This document shows positions 1 to 12,270 of a stretch of 64,000 bases of DNA, piece by piece. Every line of letters starts with the position of its first letter. Within the stretch, counting starts at the first letter, position 1. The notes beneath the pieces are model-generated. The model ran no database searches. It saw only the letters and a program-made list of their open reading frames with translations, and was not told where the DNA came from. Source of the DNA: Asterella californica (Eukaryota > Streptophyta > Marchantiopsida > Marchantiales > Aytoniaceae). The stretch covers positions 13,764,001 to 13,828,000 of the forward strand of contig JAYKYS010000007.1 of the NCBI GenBank assembly GCA_036924285.1, in the 5' to 3' direction. Position numbers and translations under genes: made by a program.

Positions 1-484
1 GTCAACCACATCTACCAAGTACAAGTAAAAGAAACGAAGCAGGTGTTTGACTGTATGCTAAATTCCCGGCTTTCTTAGCCCAGATCACTATGGGCTAAGG
101 ATAAGAAGAAAAAGGAAAAATAAGAAGGAGAAAAGAGGAATTCGAAACCAGAGAACGACGAAACCAAAAGATAAAAGAAGGGAGAGGAAGGAAAGAAAGT
201 AGAACTGAATGCTGCATCAAAATTAGGGGCCCGAAGGCACTCCTAAAGGTTCAGATTCACCTCAGGTGATGCCGGGAGAGTCTACTGAAAACGGGGACAC
301 AACTCAGGGGATCCCGATAACCGGGAATCCCAACACCTCCATAACATAAATTCCTAGTTCATCAGACCACTCATACGCACATAGAATCTGAGCAGCACAC
401 ATCACTTACGGATTGTCCGTTACTACAGGGATGACACCACATTAACGCCGCCTGATGAAGAGAGAGAGGTATCTATTGACCTAC
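1..484 (-). other. Probable intron 5 of the SLH-domain gene, running off the left edge
   Basis: The preceding exon ends at 485 with a GTAGGT donor on the minus strand, in phase 1. I tested the clearest downstream acceptor (a ttttcag near 279-285) and the phase-1 continuation hits a stop within eight codons, so I did not accept it. No other exon of the expected continuation (the LAEAG part of the SLH motif) is recognisable. The rest of the gene is therefore probably beyond position 1, or the gene is truncated. Confidence 0.4.
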
Positions 485-2937
485 CCTGAATGTAGGGAAA
501 ATCAGGATCTGCAGGTGACACGTCGTTAAACGCCAGCTCCGAAGAGTTCTCAATGTACATGGCTGGAAATACTTTGTGTGCAGGACTTCTGTTAAGGTCA
601 AACAAAACGGAAGGATCAGTAAAGGTGTCTGATTGACGTCTGCCTCTACCTTATACCTGGAATTCATCTCAGAGCAGAAAACACCCTCAATTAGAAACAA
701 ACACCACGACAGATATCGCGATCAACTTTGCTTTATGATCAGCCATAACAAGGAAATCCGTCAGAATGACGGACCTGGCTAGGGTACTCGTGCTTGCTAT
801 GAGCCATCGGGCATATTCTCTTCTCGTGCACAACCCTCCGACATCAACCCCTTGCTCCATAACCTGCAATCAAAGATCCATACTCTGCAGAAATGTGAAA
901 TGTAGGTTCATATACTCTACGTCTATGTATTTCATTCTTACTAATGGTTACCAGAACCTTTGTCTAGAGAGTTTTTACGGTAGAACGAGTAAACAAGGAC
1001 CTCAACAAGCTCGAGACAAATGTCTTAAATGGAAAGCATTTGACAAGTAGGGGAAAAAGCAACACCGACCTTCAGAGCCTGGAGAGCTGCCAATGCTTGT
1101 TCTTGCTCATGGTCAACAGTTGCAGGGACAACTATGCTCCCAGGAGTCGCTTGCGCAGCTGCAGAAGGAGTCGATGGCGCGGGTATGCCAACAGATTGCG
1201 ATTGCGAATATTCAGAGGCCAGCGATGGCGACAAGGTTGCAATTACAGAAGGGCTTCTATTCACATGACCAGGCTCAGGAGCAGTCAGGCCCAACCCATC
1301 CTGTTCGGATGACATTTCTAGTCCCAAAAACTCAAGCACATCTGCGGTAGCTTCCTTGGGAACCGCCAAGGAAGCAGAGATAGTAAGCACAGTGTCTTGT
1401 TCAGACTCTGGTAAGGCTTCAAGCTCAGAGTTCAATGTAGAGCCAGCTTTCTCTGGCTCTTTTGTTGTAACGTTTATTGGGACATCTCCTGTGGAGGAGG
1501 TCCCAGGCTCTTCATTTTCTTTGTCAATCACCTGCATTTCTGCAATGGATTCACGAGGGGACTCGTGAACATCAGTCATATCCGAGGAAGAGCCAGCCTC
1601 AGCTGGACTAGGGACAGCAGACTCTTCAGCTTCAGTATCAAGAGCTGCTTCAGCCAGATCGGACGCTGGACCAGGAACGGCGCTTGGAACACCACTAGTA
1701 AGATCATCTTTTAGTTTATCAAGTTCCTTGACATCAGTGGCAGCTTTCTGACCATCCTCAGAAGTTTGAGTCTTCTCCACGGCAGGTGAAGCGGCTTCAC
1801 TATCCACTTCAGAATCAACGAATTCATCAGACTCGAGGTCTGAAACAGGAACAGGTTCGGTAGACAAAACAACCTCATCATCATTCAATATGGTTGCCTC
1901 CTCAGATGGAAAAGAATCCTGACCTGGAGAAGTCTTCTTCTGGTGCAGGTCAGACTCACTGTCTACGACAACTGGTGGATTTTCTCCCTGGAGTTCCTTC
2001 TTGCTTTCATTTGATGAAGGCGGACTAGAGGTTGCAAATTCCGAGGCTTTCTGAACATCCTCAGAATCATCTTTACTGGTTGTTGAGGGTAGTTGTGTCT
2101 GTTGCTCTTGGTGAGTGGTCACGGAATAGACGACCGCATGCTTACTTCCTGTAAAGACCAAAAAAGAAATGCACCAAACTGGTCAGCTTCGGAAAGACAC
2201 TTGGATAAGTATTTTCTACAGGCGACTACCTCAATTCGGGGAATTTACCTTTTCTCGCATAGGCAGTGTACGTCACCACGGAAAATCCGACCGCTAGTAA
2301 AAGACTGGCCCCAATCTGTAAAAGTGCTGCACAACATATCCCATGCAATTTACAAGATTCAGTATTCCAGCGTCCGCGCCCAAGAAGGATCAAAATAAAG
2401 GGCAGTAGTATGCTCGCCGAAGCTGCAGGGAGTGGTGGCGAATAAATGGTAGGAGCTCTTAAAGACACACGATGAACAAACACTTCATGCATTCTCCATT
2501 TCTCTAAATCAACCCCGATACTGCACGCTTCGTACGGTCTCGAAATAAAAATGAATCGGAACCACGACATGAGCACGGTACGGTGACAAGGCCTCCACAG
2601 GAACAGATCAGTAGCTTCAACCGATCTAACCTGCTGGTCTATTTGTTTTGTGGTCATTTTCAAGAGGTGTCCATCCAGCATAATCCTCCCCATTCGCTGC
2701 TTCCACTCCCGACCACGTTGGAGGTGGTTTCGGCACGGCGCTCTTCTCCGCTATACCACCCTGGTCCGAAGTACCACCGGCGTCCCCTGTACTGCAGCGA
2801 ATGGCGGGGAAAGCTGTGCATCGCAATTTAGAGAGGCGGGTAAAACGAGGGAAGACCACTCCTTCACCCAGCGAATATCGGTAAGTTGCTGCTAGAGGCA
2901 CAGAAATCCGCAGAGCTAAAGCCATTATAAAGCCCAC
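485..2937 (-). CDS. Plastid S-layer-homology (SLH) domain protein, five exons, 3' end outside window
   Basis: Exons on the minus strand: 2937-2631, 2326-2249, 2148-1070, 863-775 and 588-485. All four introns are GT-AG and phases match (1, 1, 0, 2), giving about 552 residues. Exon 1 is a transit-peptide-like N-terminus rich in Ala, Arg and Ser ending in a DYAGW motif. Exon 2 encodes one hydrophobic segment (LLQIGASLLLAVGFSVVTY) followed by ARKG. Exon 3 is a long acidic, Ser/Glu-rich, probably disordered stretch ending EQALAALQALK. Exons 4 and 5 give LCTRREYARWLI and AFNDVSPADPDFPYIQ, the start of an SLH domain. From memory this order (transit peptide, YAGW, TM, acidic linker, SLH) matches the Arabidopsis At5g23890/At5g52410 family, thought to be thylakoid or envelope anchored; function is not well established. 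The start at 2937 is chosen as the first ATG; a second in-frame ATG lies four codons on. Confidence 0.82.
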
Positions 2938-4184
2938 AGCTCATGAACAGGGTGTTTCACCCAAGATATCTGCTCGGGTCACAGAAGATCAAGAAGTCAT
3001 GCAGAGTTGGCGATCCTGATTCCGACGAATTTTTGTACCTCTTCCCAACAACGTCCTCAACCCAGGCCCGCCCTTTCCTCAAAGGTACCCCTGGTCAACT
3101 AATACCCACATATCACGATTCCAAACGAGCGTTCTCCGTTGGCTCGACTCTCTTCCTCGTACCACCATGACGAGAACTCGTCGAGCGCTCTAACCCTCAA
3201 GGATAAACATTATGGTGTTCAATGAGCGCTCGCTCGTTGAAGCTACAAGGCGATCGAGCTACAACACAATAGACATCCCTGCTTCAGACAAATGTTCCGG
3301 CAACAGGTGTCTCTATCTCGCTCCTCTCCTCTCCTCTCTCTCAGCAAGTGGTTCCCGACGGATGAGCCCGGCATGCACAAACCGGGTAAAAGGGCGGGGC
3401 TACAAGGCTCCGCGAGATGAATGACGACACTGCAGCAGCAGCAGCAGCAGGCGAGCGACAGAGCGAGCGAGCGAACCCCAACCTCTACTTGCAAAACATT
3501 AAACTCCGATAAATTCTTCTTTCCCAGGAATTCTCCCTTGGCTGATCAACAGGAAAATAATCAATCTATGCTCAGCTACGTTGTGCGAAAGGAAGCTGCT
3601 AAAAACGACAGAGGTTTGCGTTTGCGTTTGCGCCAGAACAGTAGAATGAAGGAAGGGAAATCTTGTGCCAGGACAGGCCAAGCCTCGTCAGAATGCTATT
3701 CTCCTTTACGAGTTGCAACGAGGCAGTCCAATGGGGAAAATCAAGACGACGTCCGTGTGCGAAGCGACACACAAAGCAGTACTGCTCATGCACCTACACT
3801 CTACTGCTATTACAAAGAACAAAGCAGGCCACGCTGCCTGCCGGCACGCCGGGGAAGTTCTTTCGACGGGAAACTGGGGGCAAGAATGAAGTTCATGAGG
3901 ACGTAGGAAGACGACGGGAGGGGGACGAGGATCGTCGTCGCTGATGAACGGTCGATAAAAACGACGACGGCGGGAAGGGAAGGGCAAGGACGGGACAGAA
4001 CAAGCCCTAAAGAAACAAGCGATGGAAGCGCTGTGGGCCAGGCAGGGCCTTATGGGAGCAACACGTAGGCCTTTTCCTAATAGGATCTCTTCTCCGCGTT
4101 TGTCTGAAACATCGAAGGACAGTTCTGCTCGCGATTCCTATACTTCTGCTTCCGATTTCATGGTCACGACGTTCAGTTACCGCA
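2938..4184. other. Intergenic and upstream region of the SLH gene; short CAG run
   Basis: This would contain the promoter and 5' UTR of the minus-strand SLH gene. A short glutamine-type run of CAG triplets sits at 3430-3450. An open frame at 3421-3906 (+) starts with that run and encodes a basic, low-complexity 161-residue peptide with no family I recognise. I do not call it a gene. No RNA gene seen. Confidence 0.4.
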
Positions 4185-5540
4185 CCGTGTAGTTTCTCTT
4201 TCTGTACACTTCCTTGCATATTTCACCTCCTCCATCTTCCTATGCGGGAGTTTAATTTAATACTTAACCTTCCGACAGAAGGGTTAGATATTAAATTAAA
4301 TTTAGTGTATATTAATGTCTAAATGAGTACGGATCTTTGGACTTGTACGTTCTGAAGCGCGACACTCGGGTCAAGCTTTGTGAGTTATTTTTATTTTCTT
4401 TGTGTTTTCAGACATGGACTAACAGATAATTTTTATAAAATAGTTTAATTATTTATACTTAGATAATATATATATATATATATTTAATATATATATATTC
4501 TCAATAACATTAAACGAGCAACAGTTCTCGAAGTTCATCCAACATGCAAGGTTTCTTCCAACGCCACCGCGCTTTCTTCGTTTGTCTTCTTCCTTTCCTG
4601 ACGACGGGTTCGCTTTGGATGCATATTCTCTGTAAATATAAGTTTGCTGTACACTTCCTTGCAATATTCATCTTTTCCTATGGAAAAACGAACGAGATGA
4701 ATACCAGACGTTTAATCTAATACATAACCCTTCCGGAAAGAAAGATTAGATATTAAATTAAACTCAGAGGTAAATTAATGTACTAAGGAGTTTTGCTTCC
4801 CGACTTGTACCTTCTGAAGCGCGGCAGTGGAGTGTTGACTTATGGTATATTTCCTGCTTTCCTCGTGTTTCCTGACATGGACTAACATATTATATTTTAA
4901 TTATATTTTAATTAGTTATATTCATTTGATATATATTTTATATTTAACATTTATAACAGTTCATTCTCTTTTCTTTTTCTATTTTTCGTTCAACGAAAAT
5001 TTGAACTGAGAAGTACTAAATTCAGTGATTCATGTTTTGAGTGACTATATCTATATATATCTCTTTTAAGAGTTTAGACAAACTAAATTGAGATGTCTTA
5101 CTTTGTTCAAGTCAGAGAGTCAATTCAACACACAAGTAGTATAAATATTTCTTTTGACTAGAAGATACAACATGAAACACAGATTTATTTAACAAAATAT
5201 TTTCAAAACCTATGTCTACTACTTGACCTGCACCAATCGTCATCTCACATTTTTCTATATATCGGTGATTGTCTTCTTCTTTCTCTCAGCTGAAAAGTTG
5301 ATGGATCTCTTCCAAGTTCGGAAGAGAGGAATATGCAATGACATTTAATTTATCACATAATCTTTCCGGCGGGAAGAATTAGATGATAAATTAAAACTGC
5401 GTATAAAATAGTATTATGGCAAGACTGTAGTCAGCACTTATGTTTCCTCGCTGCGCGCTCTAACCCACTTCCACTTGGTTTTCTCCGTACCATCCGACAT
5501 GTACTTCAGAGTTAACATATACTATATATAGAAATAAAAA
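4185..5540 (+). repeat. Three diverged tandem copies of a fold-back repeat
   Basis: Three units start near 4185, 4640 and 5200. Each holds a hairpin made of TTTAATTTAATA-type and TATTAAATTAAA-type arms (arms about 4251-4302, 4709-4764 and 5341-5395) around a TTCC-containing loop. About 60 bases further on, copies 1 and 2 share ACTTGTAC-TTCTGAAGCGCG, and then GACATGGACTAACA; copy 3 is more diverged there. A second, variable hairpin precedes the AT-rich one in copies 2 and 3 (ATTCATCT...AGATGAAT at about 4664-4701; CTCTTCC...GGAAGAG at about 5311-5330). A fourth, more diverged relative is at 43000-43320. The units are non-coding. Confidence 0.6.
4455..4500. repeat. AT dinucleotide microsatellite
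   Basis: A run of (AT)n interrupted by TTTA lies between the first and second copies of the fold-back repeat. It is simple sequence with no sign of function. Confidence 0.8.
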
Positions 5541-7080
5541 TTCTATTTCAAAAATATTAAAATTTTTGTTTATAATATTGATATAATTTTTATTAACATC
5601 TCGAAGACACTCGCACTATAATGTCTGGTCCAGTGACCCAGATATATTTTGACATTTGAAGCTTCTCGTATTAATATCTTTTTCTGTCTAGTCTCACAAT
5701 TTACCGTCTCTGCTCCCAAAAAGACATGCTGTTATGGACGAGAAGAAAACTCTTTTTCATTTTTTTCTGTTTTGTCATTTTTTCCATCGATAAGAAATAC
5801 ACTTTGGATGCATATTATATGTCAAAATTTGTCTCACCTGAAGGGGAGTTAGGATGCATATCATCGAGCATGCATATATGTGTCTGATAACTGATGTTGA
5901 GTGCAGCAACTTTCAGGCATAAAACCAACCGTCTCTACATCGTGAAGTGTCCGCATGGGGCCTAGAATACCTGTCTCGTGTCTAGTGTATTCTCTCAGGC
6001 ACCCGTGAATATAGATATTCATCTTCTTCCATCTTCGGGTGGACGAGGGGGGAAATATACACTCGGAGTCCCCGCAAAAAGAAAACAGAGGAGAAGAGCA
6101 TAGAGCGGAAAGTAAATCTTGGGGTGCGATTGACACAGACAGGGTCGGGTATGGTTATCTAAGTTTTCTCTATTAAAGTTATACAAACTGTTATCCATTA
6201 TTTGTTGAAGATAATTTTATAACTATAGAGTTATAAATTAATTTCACAGAAAATATAAATTCATATATAAATATCAAATATTGTAAAATTTGATCATAAA
6301 TTTTCACTCGTTTGTTTATACTGGATGCAGTGCATTTCACAATGTTATATTGTATATTATGATTTCTTACCACCATGTGTCTCGATGTCACAATGTCTCA
6401 CTTCTGGGAGCGCACGAATACGTGTTTTAGTATACTCTATTGGGACGAGATAAAATCTATTCCGAGGTCTCAATTACTGCATGTAGGATAAGGTCGACAG
6501 GATATCTAATTTTGCCCTTCGTGAAACTTTCATGGTCCAAACACAAATGTAGGGAGAATAAAATAATATGCATGCTTCCTGTAGTTCTTGCCTCCGAACA
6601 AGATAAGCGTGATATGAGGAGAAAAAGCAGGAGAGTTGATTAGTAGAATGCGAGAAATAACTATATAAATAATTCTCAACTATGAGAATAGTAAATTATG
6701 ATAAGCGCTGATGACCAAAAAAGTCAAGAACATAAATGTCATCACATCTATCAGGGAGGAAGCAACCAAGTAACTTGAGAAATAAATCGTTATAATCATA
6801 TGAATAAATTTATATTGCTAACTTAAAATAACTACAATTAATATTCTACATGTATTATATTTAAAACATACATGGCCGCTGTGAAAACAAAAACCCATAA
6901 GTGAAATGTGTGCAATGACCTACTTCTTACTATAAACATAACGGTGTTAGATAAATGATATTAATTTTAATATATATCATTTACAGACTATGACTTATAT
7001 TATTGCTATGCGTTTGTACGTAATTTATCGGTTTTTTGATTTTCAAAATTTTAAAAAGTAAGAACATTTTTCCTCCATCA
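5541..7080. other. AT-rich non-coding DNA
   Basis: Strongly AT-rich sequence with only short chance frames. It includes one hypothetical minus frame (5861-6136) with no recognisable motif. I see no gene, RNA or transposon ends here. Confidence 0.5.
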
Positions 7081-7137
7081 GATTAAACTCATCGTACGTG
7101 TCGGTTCAGGTAGTTAAAAAGTTCCGTAACTACCGGA

Positions 7138-7400
7138 AGACGACAGCGAGAGATTGCGAGAGGTTGAAAATATTTCAATAATTGATGAGGACTACTACGA
7201 GGAGATAAGAAGTGAAAGAAGGCGGACGACTACAGCGAGAGATTGCGAGAGATTGAAAACATTTAGTAATTAACGATCGTGTTCAAGAGACGAAGATGAC
7301 TGCGACGGGACGAAGAAGCAAAAGAAGGCGAGAGATCTTGGATCAGAGAGGAGACGTCTTCCGCGGTTGAAAACATCTCAGTGTTCTTTTACGATCGTAT
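7138..7400 (+). repeat. Degenerate tandem repeat, about three units
   Basis: The phrase gacagcgagagattgcgag, followed by a GTTGAAAA or ATTGAAAA stretch, recurs at about 7142 and 7232; a more diverged third unit near 7320 keeps ggcgagagat and GTTGAAAACAT. Units two and three both end in an ACGATCGT-ATTCAAG-type phrase. Units are roughly 90-130 bases and diverged, so this is an old local duplication. Confidence 0.5.
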
Positions 7401-8183
7401 TCAAGTAGCCATCGAATCACTCCCGTTGATTTTCTTAGAATTTTTATTATTTTATTATTTTATTTTTATTTTGTCTTGGACTCCTTGTCATCCATCTTCG
7501 CCGTCTGCTTCGCCTTCAAGGCCTTGGTCGCATTAGGAGCTGCAACTTTCTGCTCTATCAGGGAAGCAACCATCTGCGCTGCTCCAAACCCAATCACTCT
7601 CTACGTCTGATGCTCCACTCGAGACCTCACGGCAGTAGAGATCAGTAAGCATCTCGAAGCCACTTTACTGGTCATTAAATAGTTTAACTTCTTCAGCTCG
7701 ACTTTCAAGCTTCATCTCTAGCAGAGTACTACTGAGAGTCCCGATAGAGCACATTCTCTTCTCAGCAATTTGAGGTTTTTCCTTACAAGGTTAGATTTCA
7801 ACTCGTGATTGAGTAATTTCGTCTTTGACTCGAGTTCTGGTCATTTTTTATCCGATATCTCTTGTCATGGTCTGATCTATTCTTCATTATCGTTTTGATT
7901 CTGCTGTGGACACCCTTTCAGCATGACAATTTGATGTGGCGTTTGATCCGTTTTCTAAGAATGTCCGGAGCCGAACCTCACTCACCTGTAGACGGCTATA
8001 AGTTACTTCAATCTTGTGTTACATCACCGAAGAAGATCTCTATGACATTGTGTGGAGGTGGGGTCGAGCTGATGTTATGATACAGAGGCCCTGTAAGGAA
8101 GACAGGGAAGGAAAAGAATTACCACACTGACCAAAGATGAGAGATCTCTTCTTGCTTGCTCGATCTTGAGTCAAGCCCTTCTC
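7401..8183. other. Non-coding, no feature recognised
   Basis: Moderate AT content with a T-rich tract at 7440-7480. No open frame with domain signal and no repeat ends. Confidence 0.4.
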
Positions 8184-8612
8184 TTAAGTTGGGTCAGCCC
8201 TCATATGGTACGTCTTTCGCACGACTTGAATTGATTCAACCGGGCTCAGCTGAGCCTCGCTGCTGTCACTATCCAGCGGAAAAATGTCAATTATTTCTTC
8301 GACCTCAATCAGACTCGGAAACTCTTCCAAGTTATAAACACTTTCTCCATCTAGCTCTGTGGGATCGTGGTATGAAGCAGTCCCCTGCTCAGATCCACAG
8401 GCCTTTTCACCAACGAGCTGAATAGTATCCCACAGAGCACCGCTCACTTGAATAGTTTCTTGTGATGAGACTCGATGAAACTTCCGGAGTCTTGTAGTCG
8501 TGACTGGATCCTTGGATTGTGTAACTCGCAGAGCTGCCATAGCGCCAAGCTTTTTTCCATCTTGTAGTGTTCGGAAAGTACTGCGATGAGGATTTGAGGT
8601 TAACTTAAACAA
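8184..8612 (-). CDS. Hypothetical 142-residue ORF, possibly an exon; not recognised
   Basis: An open frame of 142 codons. The first half is basic and the second half strongly acidic (DGESVYNLEEFPSLIEVEEI and a DSDSSEAQ stretch), a composition that is unusual for a chance frame in this DNA. I recognise no domain. No clear splice partners were found, although another minus-strand frame lies at 8760-9026. It could be one exon of an unknown gene or chance. Confidence 0.2.
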   Translation of the reverse strand: MFKLTSNPHRSTFRTLQDGKKLGAMAALRVTQSKDPVTTTRLRKFHRVSSQETIQVSGALWDTIQLVGEKACGSEQGTASYHDPTELDGESVYNLEEFPSLIEVEEIIDIFPLDSDSSEAQLSPVESIQVVRKTYHMRADPT

Positions 8613-10200
8613 GCAGAATCATCTTCAGTTTGCAAGATCGACTGGAGTAAGCACAGACCAGAGAGTGTGTCATTGTCATCAGCATTCTCTCAACTGGACG
8701 CCCAAATATTCAGAAGAAATTATTTGTCAGCGTCTTGCTGGTGAGAGGAGTCGCTCTCACTAGGGGATTGGTCGATGCGATTGAGAAAAGGGTTTTGCAT
8801 GGCATTCCGGCTCATGAAGCTGTGGACAGCGTTGCAGTTCTTCAGAATCGCACAGACGCACCAGTAACCTACTAGAAAGGTGGTGCGGTGCTTGGAATAT
8901 TAGTTTTTCAAAGGAAATATTGGACACATGCCGACGATTGGGTTGCAGGTGGAGTACGCATATGCCTCGGTAGGAAGTACAGAGACTCTTTTGCCTTGCA
9001 ATCCCAAGCTTTTTGGTACAATACAAATCCCGAATAAGTCGTCAAAAGTGTTGGATTGTTTTCTCTCTAGTTTGTTGCCGAAGTTAAGTCGGTCTTCTAT
9101 GATGGAGATTGCCTTGTTGTAGCAACTTCATGCGCATACGGATAAGGGATCTCTGAGGATCCCTTGTCAAAATGAAATGAAAGTTAAATCAGTTTGTGTA
9201 TATGTCATCAGAAAACCGTATTAACCAGGCGGTTATATTATCGAGAAACTACTCCTCACATTCGAATGCTTAGCAGTCTAGAATGTAGAAGCGTTGTTTT
9301 GCGATAACAAGGAATTTATGGTGAGACTTCGGCTGAATCAGCTTCTGTCTACTTTCACCATTCTAATCATGATCTTCTCATTGGTCATGACGTTCACCCA
9401 TAAACAAGCGGCGGGTTGCTGAGGTGAACATTCTGAAGGTCTAGAATATGCCAAATCATGCACAACTTTATGGTTAAAGTCTTCCGTTAAGTGGCTTGGG
9501 CAGTATATGTGTAATGAATTCTGGGAGGTGGCTTAACTTTTTCATCTTTTTCAAATCTCCACATGTCAAGGGTGACCTTTGACAAATCGTCCGATTTGGA
9601 TGTACCTGTGACCACTATGAGATGTCAGTGCCGCTCTTCGTCTTGATGCCTCTTAGAGGACACGGCAGCCTAGAACCTCTTCGTGTTGACACCTTTGTAG
9701 CATCCGTGATAGGACTCTATATGCGGATAACCTTGCTGAGATCCTGTCGTCCGTTGGCCGATGGCAGTGTTATGAGAACATACCAGCCAGCATATCTCGA
9801 TGTTGATCAAGTTATCTATTCATTTCTTTCGACCAGGTAAGCTTGAGAGAATAAGTGTGCACCTTCCAAATGCTCCAGTCTCCTAGACGATTACTTACTC
9901 ATTCTTTGTATAATAAGTCTTGTCTGTTGCATTCATATCTGTCTGTACATTTGTATCTTCCTGATAAACGGGGTCTACTGAAAGGGTAGGACCCGGTTAT
10001 TTGATTTTTCTCATCGATTAGGTAGAGCTGAGATAGAACGATATAATCAGGTAAAATGCTGAAGTTTCTATGACTGTGTAAGCTGAATTTTTGAAGAGGT
10101 CAACACTGCTTAGCCTGCGTCAGGTTTTGCGCTTCCTTCTACATCAAAAGTCTAAGTTGGATTGAGCGTCTCTTCGTTATTATCCTCGGAAAACAACGGT
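8613..10200. other. Non-coding, no feature recognised
   Basis: Only short frames without motif support. I see no tRNA-like fold and no terminal repeats here. Confidence 0.4.
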
Positions 10201-10402
10201 AAGGCAATGATGTATCAAAAGAAGACAAGCATATAACTGAGCTAAAGCTCTGCTGATAACTTCTTAACTATCTGAGTCTACAATGCCGTAACATGCGTAT
10301 GAGGTCCAGTGGAGGGTTTATTCTAGCTTGTTGTAAGTGGGACCGGAAGGGCAGTGATGTAGAGAAAGAAGACAAGCATATAACTGAGCGGTAGCTTTGG
10401 TG
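10200..10402 (+). repeat. Imperfect direct duplication, spacing about 147 bp
   Basis: The block GGCA-TGATGTA...GAAGACAAGCATATAACTGAGC occurs at about 10203 and again at about 10350. The core gaagacaagcatataactgagc is identical and the flanks have diverged. Confidence 0.55.
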
Positions 10403-11934
10403 AGACCTTCTGAGACTAAAGTATCGGAGTCGATTCCGACAGCAGTGGGGTCAGAGTTCCTGTAAGTAGTATTTTACTAAGAGCATCGTGTTGGTAGCTT
10501 CATTTTAGATTAGTATCCAGTCTTGAAGCTTACGATGTCCGAGTCTTCCCTTTTAGAATATACTGCCGTTAGGGAAGTGACGTGTTTTCCCTGGAGGATT
10601 TTATTTCTTCCTCAGGACTCCTGTCTCGCTAGTGCTACAGGCTACCTTTCTCGAATGGCACCTATAGCACAAACAAGCATAGAATTCAATTGGTGAGAAG
10701 GGTTTAACATCTCGCTCCTTAGTTATTCTGCTCGTAAATAATTCCTTGTTTGGTAAGCAGGCTACTCTCTGCTGAATGTTTTAAATGCAATCTACATGCA
10801 TTTCATGTCATATGTTTTGTTTGAACATTGGTTAGAAACATACGGCGATTTACTAGAGTCACTTCTATGCTTTATACAATGGCATAATATGAAAATATGA
10901 AGATTGAATTGGATAGTACCAAATGGCGACCTCACTCATCCCAATGGCTGTTTCTGTTAGCCCGTGACGAGTTAGGTCTTACAATTCTCTCTCTGATTCA
11001 GTGCTGAGCTCTGTTTCTGAAAGGAAAAGAGACAGGAACAAGAAAGAGGCAGAGTGCTCGTTTCCCCTCTCCTTCTCTCTCCTCTGGTTTATTTTTCCCC
11101 TTCCCTCCCTTCCTTCTTTTCCTATCATAGACAGATCCCGTTTATGATCGAGAGTTCATCCCTACATTAATTAATCTCCCGGAGTCATGTTGCAAGTGAC
11201 AGATATAGATAGATTATATCACCTCCGTAGGAAGAGAAGAAATTCAGGAATCACTACAAGGGACTACAATGCTTGTAATCTCACTCCGTCATGTGAAATG
11301 ATATGGAAAGCCCGTCCCCACTTTGTACTGGGGCTTGACCCACCTGTTCATGTTCTATATTCCTTTCTCTCCCGTCTCTCTCGCCCCAGCGTACAAGGCG
11401 TACAACGCGAAAGAAAAAAGTGATTTTTCGAAGGAGTGAGGAACGTCCTCCTTGCAGCTGAAATTTGCGTTACATATGCTCTCTCTGACTGATTACCGAT
11501 CAGTTAATCTTCGAATGATACGGAGGTGTTCGTGGCCTCGTTTGTCTCTGTTCTCTTCTGTTCGTCCCTTATAGAAACAGAGCCCGTCTTGACCAGAGGT
11601 CTATATCAGCCTTGAAAACGTTCCGAATCATGCGGAGGGCTCAATGAGTCAATCCTTGGACTCAGAACTGCAGTGCATCATCAATTAATTGGAGGTGAAT
11701 GGATGATCATGGCAACCGCACCTGCTTGAAACGCAAGAAAGTGTTCGAACTTCCAGTTGTTAATACAGAAATTAAAGATCTATTTATATTCTTCCTTTTT
11801 CCTTGTCCGGCTCATATCTCAAGCGCTGCCAGCCGAACCGTCTAAAACTTTTTCCTCACAATTTGATAATTCGCTCTATGCAATGACTGTAAGAGCTATT
11901 GAATCACTAGATATCCTGAGCGGTGGCAGAAGAG
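10403..11934. other. Non-coding; polypyrimidine stretch
   Basis: A long C/T-rich tract lies at 11065-11125 on the plus strand. A small imperfect inverted repeat (TGCTACAGG...CCTATAGCA) lies near 10636-10672. No gene is supported. Confidence 0.4.
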
Positions 11935-12120
11935 GCTAGCGTGCCAGTTTTAAAGTTGCAAAGCTTCTGAAGGTCTGGAGTTCAATTTATCAAAAGTTTA
12001 TATATCTTCGAAAAGTACTTGGAAGAGAAGTTCCTTTGTTAGGAGTTATTAGTTTGCGCGCCAGTAATAAAGCTGCAAACCTACTGGAGGTAGAGAGTTC
12101 GAGTCTCTCTCGTCTAAGAC
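11935..12120 (+). repeat. Two diverged copies of a tRNA-related unit (possible SINE)
   Basis: The phrase GCG-GCCAGT--TAAAG-TGCAAA-CT-CTG-AGGT is present at about 11939 and about 12056. The second copy ends in GAGAGTTCGAGTCTCTC, a 5-bp stem with a 7-base TTCGAGT loop. That is the shape and B-box sequence of a tRNA T-arm. No acceptor stem closes the structure, so it is not an intact tRNA. Confidence 0.35.
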
Positions 12121-12270
12121 CTTTTGATCTGGGCTGTACCAAGACTCGCACGACACTCCACGATGATGAGCTGGGTGGAATCAGTTTGATAACCTCCTCT
12201 TTATGGATCTTACACACGAAGTCCGGCTTGCAAGGAACGATTGCACATATTTTCAATGTTCTAAAAGAAT

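Noticed and set aside
3421..3906. A 161-residue ORF beginning with a glutamine run
   Set aside because: It rests on a CAG microsatellite and has basic, low-complexity composition with no domain. Overlapping frames are equally open, so it is likely chance.
12036..12120. A tRNA gene
   Set aside because: A convincing T-arm exists, but no acceptor stem, D-arm or anticodon arm fits. At best it is tRNA-derived.
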